This document shows, piece after piece, positions 9,069 to 18,767 of a DNA stretch of 50,909 bases. Under the pieces are notes generated by a model, which was given only the letters and a program-made list of their open reading frames with translations, had not been told where the DNA came from and did no database searches. Every line of letters begins with the position of its first letter. Within the stretch, counting starts at the first letter, position 1. A program made the position numbers and the translations under genes. The stretch is from contig CAIUSV010000003.1 in the NCBI GenBank assembly GCA_903901915.1, positions 1 to 50,909 of the forward strand, in the 5' to 3' direction. The stretch comes from an uncultured Rhodospirillaceae bacterium (GTDB lineage: Bacteria; Pseudomonadota; Alphaproteobacteria; Rhodospirillales; Magnetospirillaceae).

Positions 9069-9985
9069 GGCAGGTCAACCTGTCGGACGTTGGCATTGAA
9101 CCAGGCCAGGAAATCGATGACCGGCCGGTAGGTTCCATCGTCGGCGGCCTCGAATCTGGACAGCGGCATACGTGCCAGCAGCATCCGCCCCTCTTCCGAC
9201 TCGTGCAGGGTGAACAGCATCCGTCCGATCTTGTCCACAAGGGCCGGGGGGATGTCGTCGCGCACGACCAGGCCGTTGTTGGGCAGGGTGGGCGTTTCCC
9301 ACTTGACCTTCATCTGCGCCGCCTTTTCCGGCTCGTCCATCTGAAACTTGCGCCAAGGTGGCGGCCAGGTGGCGCCGGCGGCGACGTTGCCCAGATAGAC
9401 GTTCATGATCGACGATTCCTGGGAGCCGACGAACCGGTTGTCCACCTGTCGCGTCACATCCAGCCCATGCTGTCGCAGGAAGGCCTGCGGCAGCATGGTC
9501 GCGGCCAGGGCGGTAGGGGCGGGGTAGCTGACGGCCTTGCCGCGAAGATCGGTGATGTCGGCCAGCGGGCTGTCCCGCCGGACCAGGATGATGCCGCGAA
9601 ACTGGTCGTCGTCGCCCATCTTGCCGAACACGCGATAGCCCCGAGGCAAGGACATCACGGTCTGATAGGGGTTGGGCAGGGCAAAGGCGTAGCGGCGGGC
9701 GTAAAGCTTGGCCTCGAAGGCGGCGTAATTGCGCGACGCCTCCAATTCCAATCGCTCGCCGTCAAGACGGGCGTTGAGATAATCGACCAGCGGCTGATAG
9801 ACGGCGAAAAGGGTTTCGGGGTTGTGAAGGGGGTGCACGCCGAACAGGTAGATGCTTTTGCCCTCGGCCGGCTTCTCCGAGTAGCTGGGCGCATAGTCGG
9901 GTGGATCGTCACCGCAACCCAGAACCGCCAGAACCAACGCACCGGCAATCAATCGACCAAGCCTGACCGCGATACCTCGCAGCAT
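9065..9985 (-). CDS. PhnD-like periplasmic substrate-binding lipoprotein
   Basis: A 306-residue protein with a lipoprotein signal (basic start, hydrophobic core, lipobox V-L-G-C, Cys about 24). The mature part resembles phosphate/phosphonate-type ABC binding proteins: F-G-V-H-P, Y-Q-P-L-V-D-Y-L-N, an A-L-P-N-P-Y-Q region, D-L-R-G-K-A-V-S-Y-P-A-P-T-A and a later N-V-Y-L-G-N-V-A-A-G motif. No permease or ATPase gene is nearby; instead the gene overlaps a sensor kinase gene, so a role as the ligand-binding partner of that kinase (as TorT with TorS or LuxP with LuxQ) is more likely than transport. I use ATG 9985 because it opens the signal peptide and has GGGGAC upstream; a GTG at 10003 is possible. 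Confidence 0.8.
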
Positions 9986-10120
9986 GGCGTCCCCGTTTGT
10001 CACGCCCCCAAGATCATAGGATAGACCTCCGCGGCACCCGAGGCCACCGGCTTGTGTGGTAGCAATTCGCTGCCTGGCCGATGGCCCCGGTTAATCAAGC
10101 CGCCGCCAAAAACACATCGG

Positions 10121-10134
10121 GAACATATGTGAAC
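10121..10134. promoter_or_regulatory. Candidate SOS (LexA-type) box upstream of recA
   Basis: GAACATATGTGAAC, about 86 bases before recA, is a direct repeat GAAC-N6-GAAC. The established alphaproteobacterial LexA box is GTTC-N7-GTTC (GAAC-N7-GAAC on the other strand), so the spacing here is one base short. A promoter-like TTGCGA-N16-TACTGT (10142-10169) lies just downstream, so a repressor bound here would sit at its upstream edge. Confidence 0.45.
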
Positions 10135-10219
10135 ATTTGGCTTGCGATCGAGAACGAACGGTGTACTGTAATGGCCATTGCGGAACCGTCCGGTTCGGGA
10201 TAGATGAAGGGGAACGGCC

Positions 10220-11299
<1,080 letters not shown>

Positions 11300-11305
11300 A
11301 CCGTT

Positions 11306-11343
11306 CGGCCGGTCCCTCTCTCCTCGCGGGAAGGGACCGGCCG
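11306..11343 (+). terminator. Hairpin terminator-like structure after recA
   Basis: A perfect 12-base stem (CGGCCGGTCCCT at 11306-11317 with AGGGACCGGCCG at 11332-11343) closes a 14-base loop 6 bases after the recA stop. There is no T-run behind it, so it may act as a 3' stabiliser or as a Rho-assisted terminator. Confidence 0.6.
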
Positions 11344-11468
11344 AGGGACGGCTTGATCCGGCGCCGTGATGGCCGTTACGGTGCCGAGGCGGCTTCCCTG
11401 CGGCTTGTGCGCGGCGCCGTCACCCCCTAATATCGCCCGCTGATTTCCCTGCCTTGGAGGATTCGACG

Positions 11469-12068
11469 GTGAAACCCCTCAGCCGACTGCTTGCCGCCAT
11501 CGCCGCCCTGTTCATCGCCAACACCGCCTCGGCGGCGGACGATGGCTACAAGATCGATCAGGTGCTGGGACGGCCCGACGCGCCGGTCACCATCATCGAG
11601 TACGCCTCCACCACCTGTCCCCATTGCGCCGCCTTCCACAAGACCACCCTGCCGCGCCTCAAGGCCGAGTGGCTCGATACCGGGCGGGCCAAGCTGATCT
11701 ATCGCGACTTTCCCACCGGTCCCCAGGGGCTCTCGGTTGGCGCCTCGATGATCGCCCACTGCGCCGGCCCCGAGCGCTATTTCGGTCTGCTCGGCCTGAT
11801 CATGGACCAGCAGGAGCGTTGGACCTCGTCGCAGAACCCGTTGGCCGAACTGAAGAAGCTCGCCAAGCTGGCCGGCATGGGCGAGGACAAGGTCGATGCC
11901 TGTCTTGCCCGGCAGGATCTGGCCAACGCGATTTCAGCCCGTGCCCGCGACGCGGTCGACAAGTACGGCATCGACGGCACTCCGGCCTTCGTGGTTGCCG
12001 GCAAGGTGATGCCGGGTGCCCAGCCGTTCGAGGCGTTGGACAAGGCCTTGAAAGCCGCCGGCAAGTAG
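11469..12068 (+). CDS. DsbA-family periplasmic thiol:disulfide oxidoreductase
   Basis: A 199-residue exported thioredoxin-fold protein. It has a signal peptide (hydrophobic core about 8-20, ASA-A-D cleavage), then the thioredoxin start V-T-I-I-E-Y-A-S-T-T, the active site C-P-H-C (Cys 50 and 53), and a late cis-proline segment G-T-P-A-F-V-V. I choose GTG 11469, which has GGAGG 8 bases upstream, over TTG 11454. Genes like this sit directly upstream of smc in many alphaproteobacteria, as here (24-base gap). Two further cysteines (about 100 and 141) may form a structural disulfide. The precise partner proteins are not known. Confidence 0.9.
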   Translation: MKPLSRLLAAIAALFIANTASAADDGYKIDQVLGRPDAPVTIIEYASTTCPHCAAFHKTTLPRLKAEWLDTGRAKLIYRDFPTGPQGLSVGASMIAHCAGPERYFGLLGLIMDQQERWTSSQNPLAELKKLAKLAGMGEDKVDACLARQDLANAISARARDAVDKYGIDGTPAFVVAGKVMPGAQPFEALDKALKAAGK

Positions 12069-12092
12069 CCTGGAATAAGGGGCCGTACCGGG

Positions 12093-15000
12093 GTGATCCA
12101 GTTCGCCAAGCTGCGGGTGTCGGGGTTCAAGTCCTTCGTCGACCCCGCCGAACTGCTGATCGAACCCGGCATGACCGGAGTGGTTGGTCCCAATGGCTGC
12201 GGCAAGTCCAACCTGATCGAGGCGTTGCGCTGGGTGATGGGGGAGACCTCGGCGCGGCAGATGCGCGGCGGCGAGATGGACGACGTCATCTTCGGCGGCA
12301 CATCGGGCCGCCCCGCCCGCAATGTCGCCGAGGTGGCGCTGGCGCTCGACAATACCGCCCGCACCGCGCCACCTCACTTCGACCGCGACGATATCGAGGT
12401 CATGCGGCGTATCGAGCGGGGCAGCGGCTCGCTCTACCGTATCAACGGCCGCGAGACCCGCGCGCGCGATGTCCAGCTGTTGTTCGCCGACGCCGCCACC
12501 GGCGCCCGGTCGTCCGGATTGGTCAGCCAGGGCCGGGTCGGCGCCCTGATCAATGCCAAGCCGGCCGACCGCCGCCTGCTGCTGGAAGAAGCCGCCGGCA
12601 TTTCCGGTCTCTATTCCCGCCGTCACGAAGCCGAACTGCGCCTGGGCAACGCCGAGAGCAATCTCGGGCGGCTGGACGACGTCCTCGCCACCTTGGACGA
12701 ACAGCTGAAATCGCTGCAAAAGCAGGCGCGTCAGGCCAACCGCTATCGTACCCTGTCCGACCAGATCCGCCGTCTCGAAGCCCAGGTGCTCTATCTCGGC
12801 TGGCTGGCGGCGCTGACGGTGATCGATGCCGCCCGGATCGCCCTGCGGGAGGCCGACCGGGCGGTGGACTCGGCTACCGCCGCCGCCGCCGCCGCCGCCA
12901 CCGTTCAGGCCGATGTCGCCGCCGGATTGCCCGCCCTGCGTCAGGCCGATGCCGCCGCCGCCCTGGCGCTGCAGAAACTTGCCACCGAACGCGAACAGCT
13001 GGAGGTCGAGGCCGGCCGGCTGGCGGAGTTGCGCACCGAACTTGACCGCCGCCTTGCCCAAATTGCCGCCGACCTGCTGCGCGAGGAAGCCCGCGCCGCC
13101 GATGCCGACCAGGCCGTTGCCCGTCTTGACCACGAACGCCGGGACCTGGCGGCGGCGGCGGACGGGGAGGCCGAGGCTCGCGCCGCCGCCACCGCCCAGG
13201 TGGAGTTGGCCGCCGCCGTGGTCGCCGCGCTGGAACACGATCTCGCCGTCGCCATGGAGGAGGTCGCCGCCGCCGACGCCGAGCGCGCCGCCGCGTTGCG
13301 CCGCTTGCAGGAGGTCGAGGGTCGGCGTGACCGTTTGCAGGAACGGTTGGAGCAGGTCGATCGTCAGCGCGTCCAACTCGATACCGAAAGCGTCGACCGC
13401 GCCGATCTCACCGGTCTGGAGATGGAGCTTGAGGGGGCGGCGGAATTTCTCGAAGAATCGCGCCTTCAGGCCGAAGCCGCCGACCGCCGTCGGGTCGAGG
13501 CCCAGGCCGTCCGCGACAGCGCCCGCGACGCGCTACAGGCCGCCGCCGCGGCCCGATCGCGCTTGCAGGCCGAGGCCGATGGTCTGCGTCAGGTTCTGGC
13601 CCAGGGCCAGCCCGGCGGTCATCGGCCGGTGCTGGAAGACGTTTCGGCGCCGAGCGGATTCGAGCCGGCATTGGCGGCGGCACTGGGCGATGATCTTGGC
13701 GCCCCGCTTGATCCGGCGTCGCCGTTGCACTGGGACGATTTAGGGCCGCTGGACAATCCCCCCGCCCTGCCCGAGGGAGCGGAGCCGCTGGCGCGCTTTG
13801 TCACCGCGCCGCCGCAACTGGCGCGCCGGTTGTCCCAGGTGGGACTGGTCGCCGATGCCGCCGCCGGCCCGCGACTGCGAGCCGAGTTGGCGGTGGGGCA
13901 ACGTCTGGTCAGCCGTGACGGTGATCTTTGGCGGTGGGATGGCTTGACCATGCGGGCCGGCGCTCCCAGCGCCACCGCGTTACGGCTGGCCCAGCGCAAT
14001 CGGCTGCGCGAGTTGGACGCCGGGCTGGCCGACGCGGTCCTGGGGGTCGAAGACGCCGAATCCGCCGCCGCCGCCGCCGCCGCCGCCGTGCAGCAGGCCT
14101 CCGACGACGAGCGTCAGGCGCGCGAGGCGGTTCGTCAGGCCGAGGCCGAGGCCGCCAAGGCCCGCGACGCTCATGCCAAGCTGGCCCAGCGCTTCGCCTC
14201 CTATGAATCCCGGGTTGCCGCTCTCGACGGCCAGCGCGCCGCCGCCGCCGCCGACTTCACCCAGGCTGAGGCCGACCTGACCGAGGCGCAGCAGGTGGTG
14301 GCGGGTTTCCCCCAATCCGGCGACGGCCGCGACCGGGTCAATACCCTGCGCGCCGCCTTGGCGGAAAAGCGCTCCACCCTGGTGGAAGAGCGATCCGGCC
14401 TTGACCGCCTGATCCGCGAGGCGGCGGACCGGCGTCGGCGGCTCGACGCGGTGGACGCCGACGCCGCCTCGTGGCGCGGCCGCGCCGATGCCGCTCGCGC
14501 TCACGTCAAGGATCTCGAGGAACGCCGCCGCGCCGCCGCGGCGGAAAGCGACCGCCTCGCCGCCCTGCCCGATACCCTGGCCGGGCGCCGGGCCGAACTG
14601 CTCGATCGCCTCGCCGCCGCCGAGGCTGACCGGCGGGCCGGCGCCGATGCGCTGGTGGTGGCGGAACAGGCATTGGCCGAGGCCGACCGCGCCATGCGTG
14701 CCGCCGAGGCGGCGCTGTCCGCCGCCCGCGAGGAGCGCATCCGTCGCGAGGCCGCGGTTACCGCCGCCGATCACGACTGCCGCGCGGTCGCCGCCCGTAT
14801 CGCCGAGCGACTGGATCTGTCTCCCGAGCAACTGCGCGATACCGCTGGTCTGGTGGAAAGTGAACGTCCCGACCCGGAAGAGCTGCAGCGCAAGCTGGAT
14901 CGTCTGGCGCGCGAGCGCGACGGCATGGGGCCGGTCAACCTTCGGGCCGAGCAGGAGGTCGAGGAGCTGAGCGCCCGCATCAACGGCATGATCGCCGAGA

Positions 15001-15557
15001 AAAATGATCTGGTCGGTGCCATTGCCCGGTTGCGCCACGGCATTGCCGAGCTCAACCGCGAGGGCCGGGAACGGCTGCTGGCGTCGTTCCAGGCGGTGGA
15101 CCGCCACTTCCGCGAATTGTTCGTCAAGCTGTTCGGCGGTGGTCGTGCCCATTTGGCCCTGACCGAATCCGCCGACCCGCTGGAAGCCGGGCTGGAAATC
15201 ATGGCCAGCCCGCCGGGCAAGCGGCTGCAGCAGTTGTCGCTGCTGTCCGGCGGCGAGCAGGCGTTGACGGCGTTGGCGCTGCTGTTCGCGGTGTTCATGA
15301 CCAATCCGGCGCCGATCTGCGTACTCGACGAGGTCGACGCGCCGTTGGACGACGCCAATGTCGATCGCTTTTGCTCCCTGGTGGAAGGCATCGCACGGGC
15401 AACCCGCACCCGCTTCCTCATCGTCACCCATCACCGCATGACCATGTCGCGCATGGACCGGCTGTACGGCGTCACCATGGCCGAACGCGGCGTGTCGCAA
15501 CTGGTTTCGGTCGATCTCGCCCAGGCCGAGGCGCTGCGGGACAAGGTCGTGGGGTGA
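12093..15557 (+). CDS. smc: Chromosome segregation ATPase SMC
   Basis: SMC, with ScpA and ScpB, condenses and segregates the chromosome. The 1154-residue protein has an N-terminal ATPase half with Walker A G-P-N-G-C-G-K-S-N (about 32-40), long Ala/Glu/Arg-rich coiled coils (about 170-490 and 650-930), a hinge-like globular part near 500-640, and a C-terminal half with signature L-S-G-G-E-Q (about 1051-1056) and Walker B I-C-V-L-D-E-V-D-A-P-L-D-D. Start is GTG 12093, whose product M-I-Q-F-A-K-L-R-V-S-G-F-K-S-F-V matches the family's N-terminus. ScpAB genes are not in the window. Confidence 0.97.
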   Translation: MIQFAKLRVSGFKSFVDPAELLIEPGMTGVVGPNGCGKSNLIEALRWVMGETSARQMRGGEMDDVIFGGTSGRPARNVAEVALALDNTARTAPPHFDRDDIEVMRRIERGSGSLYRINGRETRARDVQLLFADAATGARSSGLVSQGRVGALINAKPADRRLLLEEAAGISGLYSRRHEAELRLGNAESNLGRLDDVLATLDEQLKSLQKQARQANRYRTLSDQIRRLEAQVLYLGWLAALTVIDAARIALREADRAVDSATAAAAAAATVQADVAAGLPALRQADAAAALALQKLATEREQLEVEAGRLAELRTELDRRLAQIAADLLREEARAADADQAVARLDHERRDLAAAADGEAEARAAATAQVELAAAVVAALEHDLAVAMEEVAAADAERAAALRRLQEVEGRRDRLQERLEQVDRQRVQLDTESVDRADLTGLEMELEGAAEFLEESRLQAEAADRRRVEAQAVRDSARDALQAAAAARSRLQAEADGLRQVLAQGQPGGHRPVLEDVSAPSGFEPALAAALGDDLGAPLDPASPLHWDDLGPLDNPPALPEGAEPLARFVTAPPQLARRLSQVGLVADAAAGPRLRAELAVGQRLVSRDGDLWRWDGLTMRAGAPSATALRLAQRNRLRELDAGLADAVLGVEDAESAAAAAAAAVQQASDDERQAREAVRQAEAEAAKARDAHAKLAQRFASYESRVAALDGQRAAAAADFTQAEADLTEAQQVVAGFPQSGDGRDRVNTLRAALAEKRSTLVEERSGLDRLIREAADRRRRLDAVDADAASWRGRADAARAHVKDLEERRRAAAAESDRLAALPDTLAGRRAELLDRLAAAEADRRAGADALVVAEQALAEADRAMRAAEAALSAAREERIRREAAVTAADHDCRAVAARIAERLDLSPEQLRDTAGLVESERPDPEELQRKLDRLARERDGMGPVNLRAEQEVEELSARINGMIAEKNDLVGAIARLRHGIAELNREGRERLLASFQAVDRHFRELFVKLFGGGRAHLALTESADPLEAGLEIMASPPGKRLQQLSLLSGGEQALTALALLFAVFMTNPAPICVLDEVDAPLDDANVDRFCSLVEGIARATRTRFLIVTHHRMTMSRMDRLYGVTMAERGVSQLVSVDLAQAEALRDKVVG

Positions 15558-15676
15558 CGCCACCCCTTCGGGTTGGACGATTTCTTCCGCGACGCAATAT
15601 CCGTGGTCGTCGCGCCGGGGGCTGCGCCTTGAATTCTCTTGCCAAAACAGACGGTTAGCCAATGCGGTTTCCGGCC

Positions 15677-15705
15677 TTGACACGGGTGGGCCTACCCCTT
15701 ATGGT
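15677..15705 (+). promoter_or_regulatory. Promoter of the atp (F0) operon
   Basis: TTGACA (15677-15682), a 17-base spacer, then TATGGT (15700-15705) form a near-consensus housekeeping promoter 57 bases upstream of atpI. It is the only clear promoter in the 204-base gap after smc. Confidence 0.7.
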
Positions 15706-15761
15706 GCCCGCGCTTTTGGCACCACGAGCGCCAGAAGGGGGAATATCGAGGACGCGATCCC

Positions 15762-16115
15762 ATGACCGATCCCGAGACGCCTCCGTCGCTGGAAGACCTC
15801 GATGCCCGATTGCGCGCGGCGCGCGCACGGGAGGAGGAGGACTCGGGTCGCGGACCGGAACGGCGGGGACGCCCGACCGGAATGGGACTGGGGCTTCGCA
15901 TCGGCGTCGAGCTGGTGGCGGCCGTGCTGGTGGGGACTGGGATTGGCTGGGTATTGGATTCCTGGCTTAGGACCGCCCCCTGGCTTATGGTGCTGTTTCT
16001 GCTCCTGGGTGGAGCGGCCGGAGTGATGAACGTTCACCGCGTCATGCGGGGGATGGACGAAACGGTCGGTCTCGGCCAGGCACAGCGACGGGCCGGGCAG
16101 ACGAAAGACCATTGA
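15762..16115 (+). CDS. atpI: ATP synthase protein I (AtpI)
   Basis: AtpI is a small membrane protein thought to help assemble the c-ring. The 117-residue product has a charged N-terminal region with a helical R-A-A-R-A-R-E-E-E segment, then two transmembrane helices (about 45-68 and 74-93) with the G-x-G-x-G-W-x-L-D-x-W motif typical of this family, and a short charged tail. It opens the F0 operon 13 bases before atpB. Confidence 0.92.
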   Translation: MTDPETPPSLEDLDARLRAARAREEEDSGRGPERRGRPTGMGLGLRIGVELVAAVLVGTGIGWVLDSWLRTAPWLMVLFLLLGGAAGVMNVHRVMRGMDETVGLGQAQRRAGQTKDH

Positions 16116-16128
16116 GAGGGGCAACGCA

Positions 16129-16872
16129 GTGGCTAATCCGATCGAGCAGTTCAAGATCCAGCCGTTGGTCCCGCTTAAGGTGGGTGGCGTGGACATTTCG
16201 TTCACCAACTCGTCGGCCATGATGGTGCTGTCGGTCTGCGCGATCACCTTGTTCCTGACCCTGTCGGTGCGGTCGCGCTCGCTGGTGCCGGGCCGCTGGC
16301 AGTCCATGGCCGAGGTCTTCTACGAATTCATTGCCGGCATGTTGCGCGACAACGTGGGGTCGGAGGGGCGCAAGTATTTCCCCTTCATCTTCTCGCTGTT
16401 CATGTTCGTGCTGTTCGGCAACCTGCTGGGCATGATGCCGATCCCGGTGATCGGCTTCACCTATACCAGCCATGTGATCGTGACCTTCGCCATGGCGGCG
16501 TTCGTGTTCGTCGGCGTCACCATCATCGGCTTCGCCCGCCACGGCACCCATTACCTGCGCATGTTCTTTCCCGAGGGGGCGCCGATCGCCACCGCGGTGA
16601 TCCTGATCCCCATCGAGCTGATTTCCTATTTCTCGCGCCCCTTCAGCCTCGCCGTCCGTCTGTTCGCCAACATGACGGTGGGCCACATCATCCTCACGGT
16701 GATGGGCGGCTTCGTGGTGTCGCTGGGCGCGTTTTATCTGGTTCCGGGCGTGGTGCCCTTCGCCTTCCTGTCGGCGGTAACGGTGCTGGAATTCGGTATC
16801 GCGCTGTTGCAGGCCTACGTCTTCACCATCCTGTCGTGCATCTATCTGCACGACGCCATCCACATGCACTGA
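16129..16872 (+). CDS. atpB: F0F1 ATP synthase subunit a
   Basis: Subunit a forms the proton half-channels against the c-ring. The 247-residue protein has five to six hydrophobic helices and the conserved S-L-A-V-R-L-F-A-N-M segment with the essential arginine, and the C-terminal L-E-F-G-I-A-L-L-Q-A-Y-V-F-T-I-L segment. The start is GTG 16129, after GAGAGGGG. The protein begins M-A-N-P-I-E-Q-F, like other alphaproteobacterial members. Confidence 0.97.
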   Translation: MANPIEQFKIQPLVPLKVGGVDISFTNSSAMMVLSVCAITLFLTLSVRSRSLVPGRWQSMAEVFYEFIAGMLRDNVGSEGRKYFPFIFSLFMFVLFGNLLGMMPIPVIGFTYTSHVIVTFAMAAFVFVGVTIIGFARHGTHYLRMFFPEGAPIATAVILIPIELISYFSRPFSLAVRLFANMTVGHIILTVMGGFVVSLGAFYLVPGVVPFAFLSAVTVLEFGIALLQAYVFTILSCIYLHDAIHMH

Positions 16873-16913
16873 CCTTAACCCTTTGTTCCGTTTGTCCTGA
16901 AGGAGTTGATTAC

Positions 16914-17138
16914 ATGGAAGCGAGCGCTGCTAAGTTGATCGGTGCCGGTCTGGCCGCCATCGGCATGATCGGTTCGGGTATCGGCGTCGGCAACATCTGG
17001 TCGAGCCTGATCGCCACCGTTGGCCGCAACCCCTCCGCCAAGGCCAATGTCGAGCTGTACGGCTGGATCGGCTTCGCGGTGACCGAGGCGATCGCGCTGT
17101 TCGCCCTGGTCGTCGCCCTGATGATCCTGTTCGCCTAA
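16914..17138 (+). CDS. atpE: F0F1 ATP synthase subunit c
   Basis: The 74-residue proteolipid forms the rotating c-ring. It is a two-helix hairpin: a glycine-rich first helix (G-x-G-x-G-x-G, about 20-27), polar loop R-N-P (38-40), and a second helix with the proton-carrying Glu 58 in F-A-V-T-E-A-I-A-L-F. ATG 16914 has AAGGAG 8 bases upstream; a longer in-frame start overlapping atpB is rejected. It is followed by a 119-base gap containing a hairpin. Confidence 0.97.
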   Translation: MEASAAKLIGAGLAAIGMIGSGIGVGNIWSSLIATVGRNPSAKANVELYGWIGFAVTEAIALFALVVALMILFA

Positions 17139-17169
17139 GGCGAAGCGTCTCCTTCGGAACGGCATGACG

Positions 17170-17200
17170 CCGCGGCGGGACTCCGTTGGTTCCGTCGCGG
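17170..17200 (+). promoter_or_regulatory. Hairpin between atpE and atpF'
   Basis: An imperfect stem of about ten pairs, with one wobble and one bulge (17170-17180 with 17191-17200, 10-base loop), lies in the 119-base gap after atpE. No T-run follows. A hairpin here could partially stop or process the transcript and so raise c over b and b', as the ring needs many c copies; this is inference. Confidence 0.45.
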
Positions 17201-17257
17201 CTGGTCGCCGGTCCGAAGTTTTCCGGGTTATCGGACCACCCCGCCCAGGAGTTCGGG

Positions 17258-17752
17258 ATGCCTCAATTCGATCCCACCTATTTCGCGCCCCAGCTTTTCT
17301 GGCTGGCGCTCACCTTCGTCACGCTGTACCTGCTGATGACGTGTGTCGCGCTGCCCAAGATCGGCGCCGTGCTCGAAGAACGCCAACGCAGGATCGACGA
17401 CAACCTCGACAAGGCCGCTCAACTCAAGGCCGAGGCGGAATCCGCCGTGGCCGCCTATGAGCGTGCCCTGGCCGACTCCCGCGCTCATGCCCATGCGGTG
17501 ATCAAGGAGGCGGCCGACCGCCTCGCCCATGACGCCGAGGAACGCAACAAGGCACTGGCTGCCCGTCTCGCCGATAAGATCAAGGCTGGCGAGACCCGCA
17601 TTGCCGCCGCCAAGGACAAGGTGCTGGCCAACGTCCGCGATATCGCCCTGGAGGTCGCCGGCGCCGCCATCGACCGTCTGGTCGGGTCCGCCGCCGACGC
17701 GGCGAAGCTGGACGGCGCCGTCGCCGCCGCCCTCAAGGAGCACGGCAAATGA
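17258..17752 (+). CDS. atpF': F0F1 ATP synthase subunit b' (peripheral stalk)
   Basis: Subunit b' pairs with b in the peripheral stalk, a two-gene arrangement found in alphaproteobacteria and photosynthetic organisms. The 164-residue protein has one N-terminal membrane helix (about 13-33, [11 protein letters not shown]) followed by a long Ala/Glu/Lys-rich coiled coil with the I-x-x-V-L-E-E-R-Q-x-x-I-x-x-N-L-D-K-A segment. ATG 17258 is used because AGGAG lies 8 bases upstream and the product starts like other b' proteins; an upstream extension has no such likeness. It overlaps atpF by 4 bases. Confidence 0.95.
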   Translation: MPQFDPTYFAPQLFWLALTFVTLYLLMTCVALPKIGAVLEERQRRIDDNLDKAAQLKAEAESAVAAYERALADSRAHAHAVIKEAADRLAHDAEERNKALAARLADKIKAGETRIAAAKDKVLANVRDIALEVAGAAIDRLVGSAADAAKLDGAVAAALKEHGK

Positions 17753-18306
17753 TCTCCACCGCCTTTGCCGCCGCCGCCGAACACGGCGCCGCCGTGGCCG
17801 AACATGCCGCCCATCACGGCCCGTTCTACACCGAGGCCCACTTCTGGGTCGATGTCGCCTTCATTCTGGTGGTCGCCCTGGCCTATCGGCCGGTGTCGCG
17901 CGCCATCGCCGCCGGACTCGACGCCCGCGCCGCCAAGATCAAGTCCCGTCTCGACGAGGCCCACCGTCTGCGCGAAGAGGCCCAGGAACTGCTGGCGACC
18001 TATCAGCGCAAGCAGCGTGACGCCATGAAGGAAGCCGAAGAGATCATCGCCCACGCCAAGTCCGAGGCCGAGCGTCTGGCGGTGCAGGCCGCCAAGGATC
18101 TGGAAGTCAGCATGAAGCGGCGCGAGCAGATGGCGATCGATCGTATCGCCCAGGCCGAGGCCCAGGCGCTCAAGGAAGTGCGGAACCTTGCCGTCGACGT
18201 CGCCATCGGCGCGGCGCAAAAGGTGATCGGCGAAAGCCTGTCGGCCGCCCAGACCGGCTCGCTGGTCGACAACGCCATCAAGGCACTGCCCGGCCAGTTG
18301 CACTAG
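17749..18306 (+). CDS. atpF: F0F1 ATP synthase subunit b (peripheral stalk)
   Basis: The 185-residue b subunit has a His/Ala-rich short periplasmic start, one membrane helix (about 32-48, [14 protein letters not shown]) and a long coiled coil. It overlaps atpF' in an ATGA junction and closes the F0 operon. The F1 genes are not in the window, so F0 and F1 are separate loci, as in other alphaproteobacteria. A complex series of hairpins follows the stop. Confidence 0.95.
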   Translation: MISTAFAAAAEHGAAVAEHAAHHGPFYTEAHFWVDVAFILVVALAYRPVSRAIAAGLDARAAKIKSRLDEAHRLREEAQELLATYQRKQRDAMKEAEEIIAHAKSEAERLAVQAAKDLEVSMKRREQMAIDRIAQAEAQALKEVRNLAVDVAIGAAQKVIGESLSAAQTGSLVDNAIKALPGQLH

Positions 18307-18347
18307 AGTTTCCCGCATTTAAGCTGAAACGGAAAATCGGGAAACTC
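18306..18347 (+). repeat. Inverted repeat directly after the atpF stop
   Basis: GAGTTTCCCG (18306-18315) and CGGGAAACTC (18338-18347) form a perfect 10-base stem around a 22-base loop. The first base is the last base of the atpF stop codon. It is the first of four hairpins in the 213 bases behind the operon. Confidence 0.6.
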
Positions 18348-18373
18348 TTGAGCCAGAGCGGCGTTTGAGCCAT

Positions 18374-18392
18374 GAAAAAGCGAAGCTTTTTC
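18374..18392 (+). repeat. Short hairpin
   Basis: GAAAAAGC (18374-18381), loop GAA, GCTTTTTC (18385-18392). A U-run inside the 3' arm means it could also behave as a weak terminator. Confidence 0.5.
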
Positions 18393-18405
18393 GTACAACC
18401 AGAAT

Positions 18406-18442
18406 CCTAGAGTGCTTCAGCTTGAAGCTGAAGCACTCTAGG
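18406..18442 (+). repeat. Long perfect palindrome, REP-like
   Basis: Two 18-base arms (18406-18423 and 18425-18442) are perfect inverted copies around a single central base at 18424. The arms begin CCTAGAGTGCTTCAGC. The element is dispersed-repeat-like in form, but I see only one full copy in the window, so a REP or MITE identity is a proposal. Confidence 0.6.
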
Positions 18443-18468
18443 ACAAGTCGGCACCGGGTCAAAGACAG

Positions 18469-18496
18469 CCCCCGTCGGGAAACCGGCGGGGGTTTT
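18469..18496 (+). terminator. Rho-independent terminator of the atp operon
   Basis: A ten-pair GC stem (18469-18478 with 18483-18492, one G-U wobble) with a GAAA tetraloop is followed by TTTT. This is the strongest terminator in the window on the plus strand and sits 163 bases after atpF. Confidence 0.85.
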
Positions 18497-18519
18497 GGTT
18501 GGTGAAATCGCCGCCGCGT

Positions 18520-18705
18520 TCAGTTGGCGGGCTGGTTTTGCAGGGGGGCGGGCGGGGACGGTGGAGCGGATGGGCCGATATCGACCCGGCCCCACAGGAA
18601 CAGCCCCGCCATCAGCATCACCAGCACCGCGCCGACCAGAATGAAGTATTTCGGTCCGAGCCCGAATTCACGGGACATCTCGGCGAGATCGCGCAGCGCG
18701 CCCAT
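18520..18705 (-). CDS. Small single-helix membrane protein
   Basis: A 61-residue frame with one clear transmembrane helix (about 20-39, Y-F-I-L-V-G-A-V-L-V-M-L-M-A-G-L-F-L), an N-terminal charged part and a proline-rich tail. AGAAGGA lies 7 bases before the ATG at 18705, which favours a real gene. I do not recognise a family. It is between the atp terminator and a DUF721 gene on the same strand. Confidence 0.55.
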   Translation of the reverse strand: MGALRDLAEMSREFGLGPKYFILVGAVLVMLMAGLFLWGRVDIGPSAPPSPPAPLQNQPAN

Positions 18706-18767
18706 CGGCTTATCCTTCTGCGATGACCTCTATTTTAGGGCGATCCGCGGCGAAACCCCTAGAGTAT

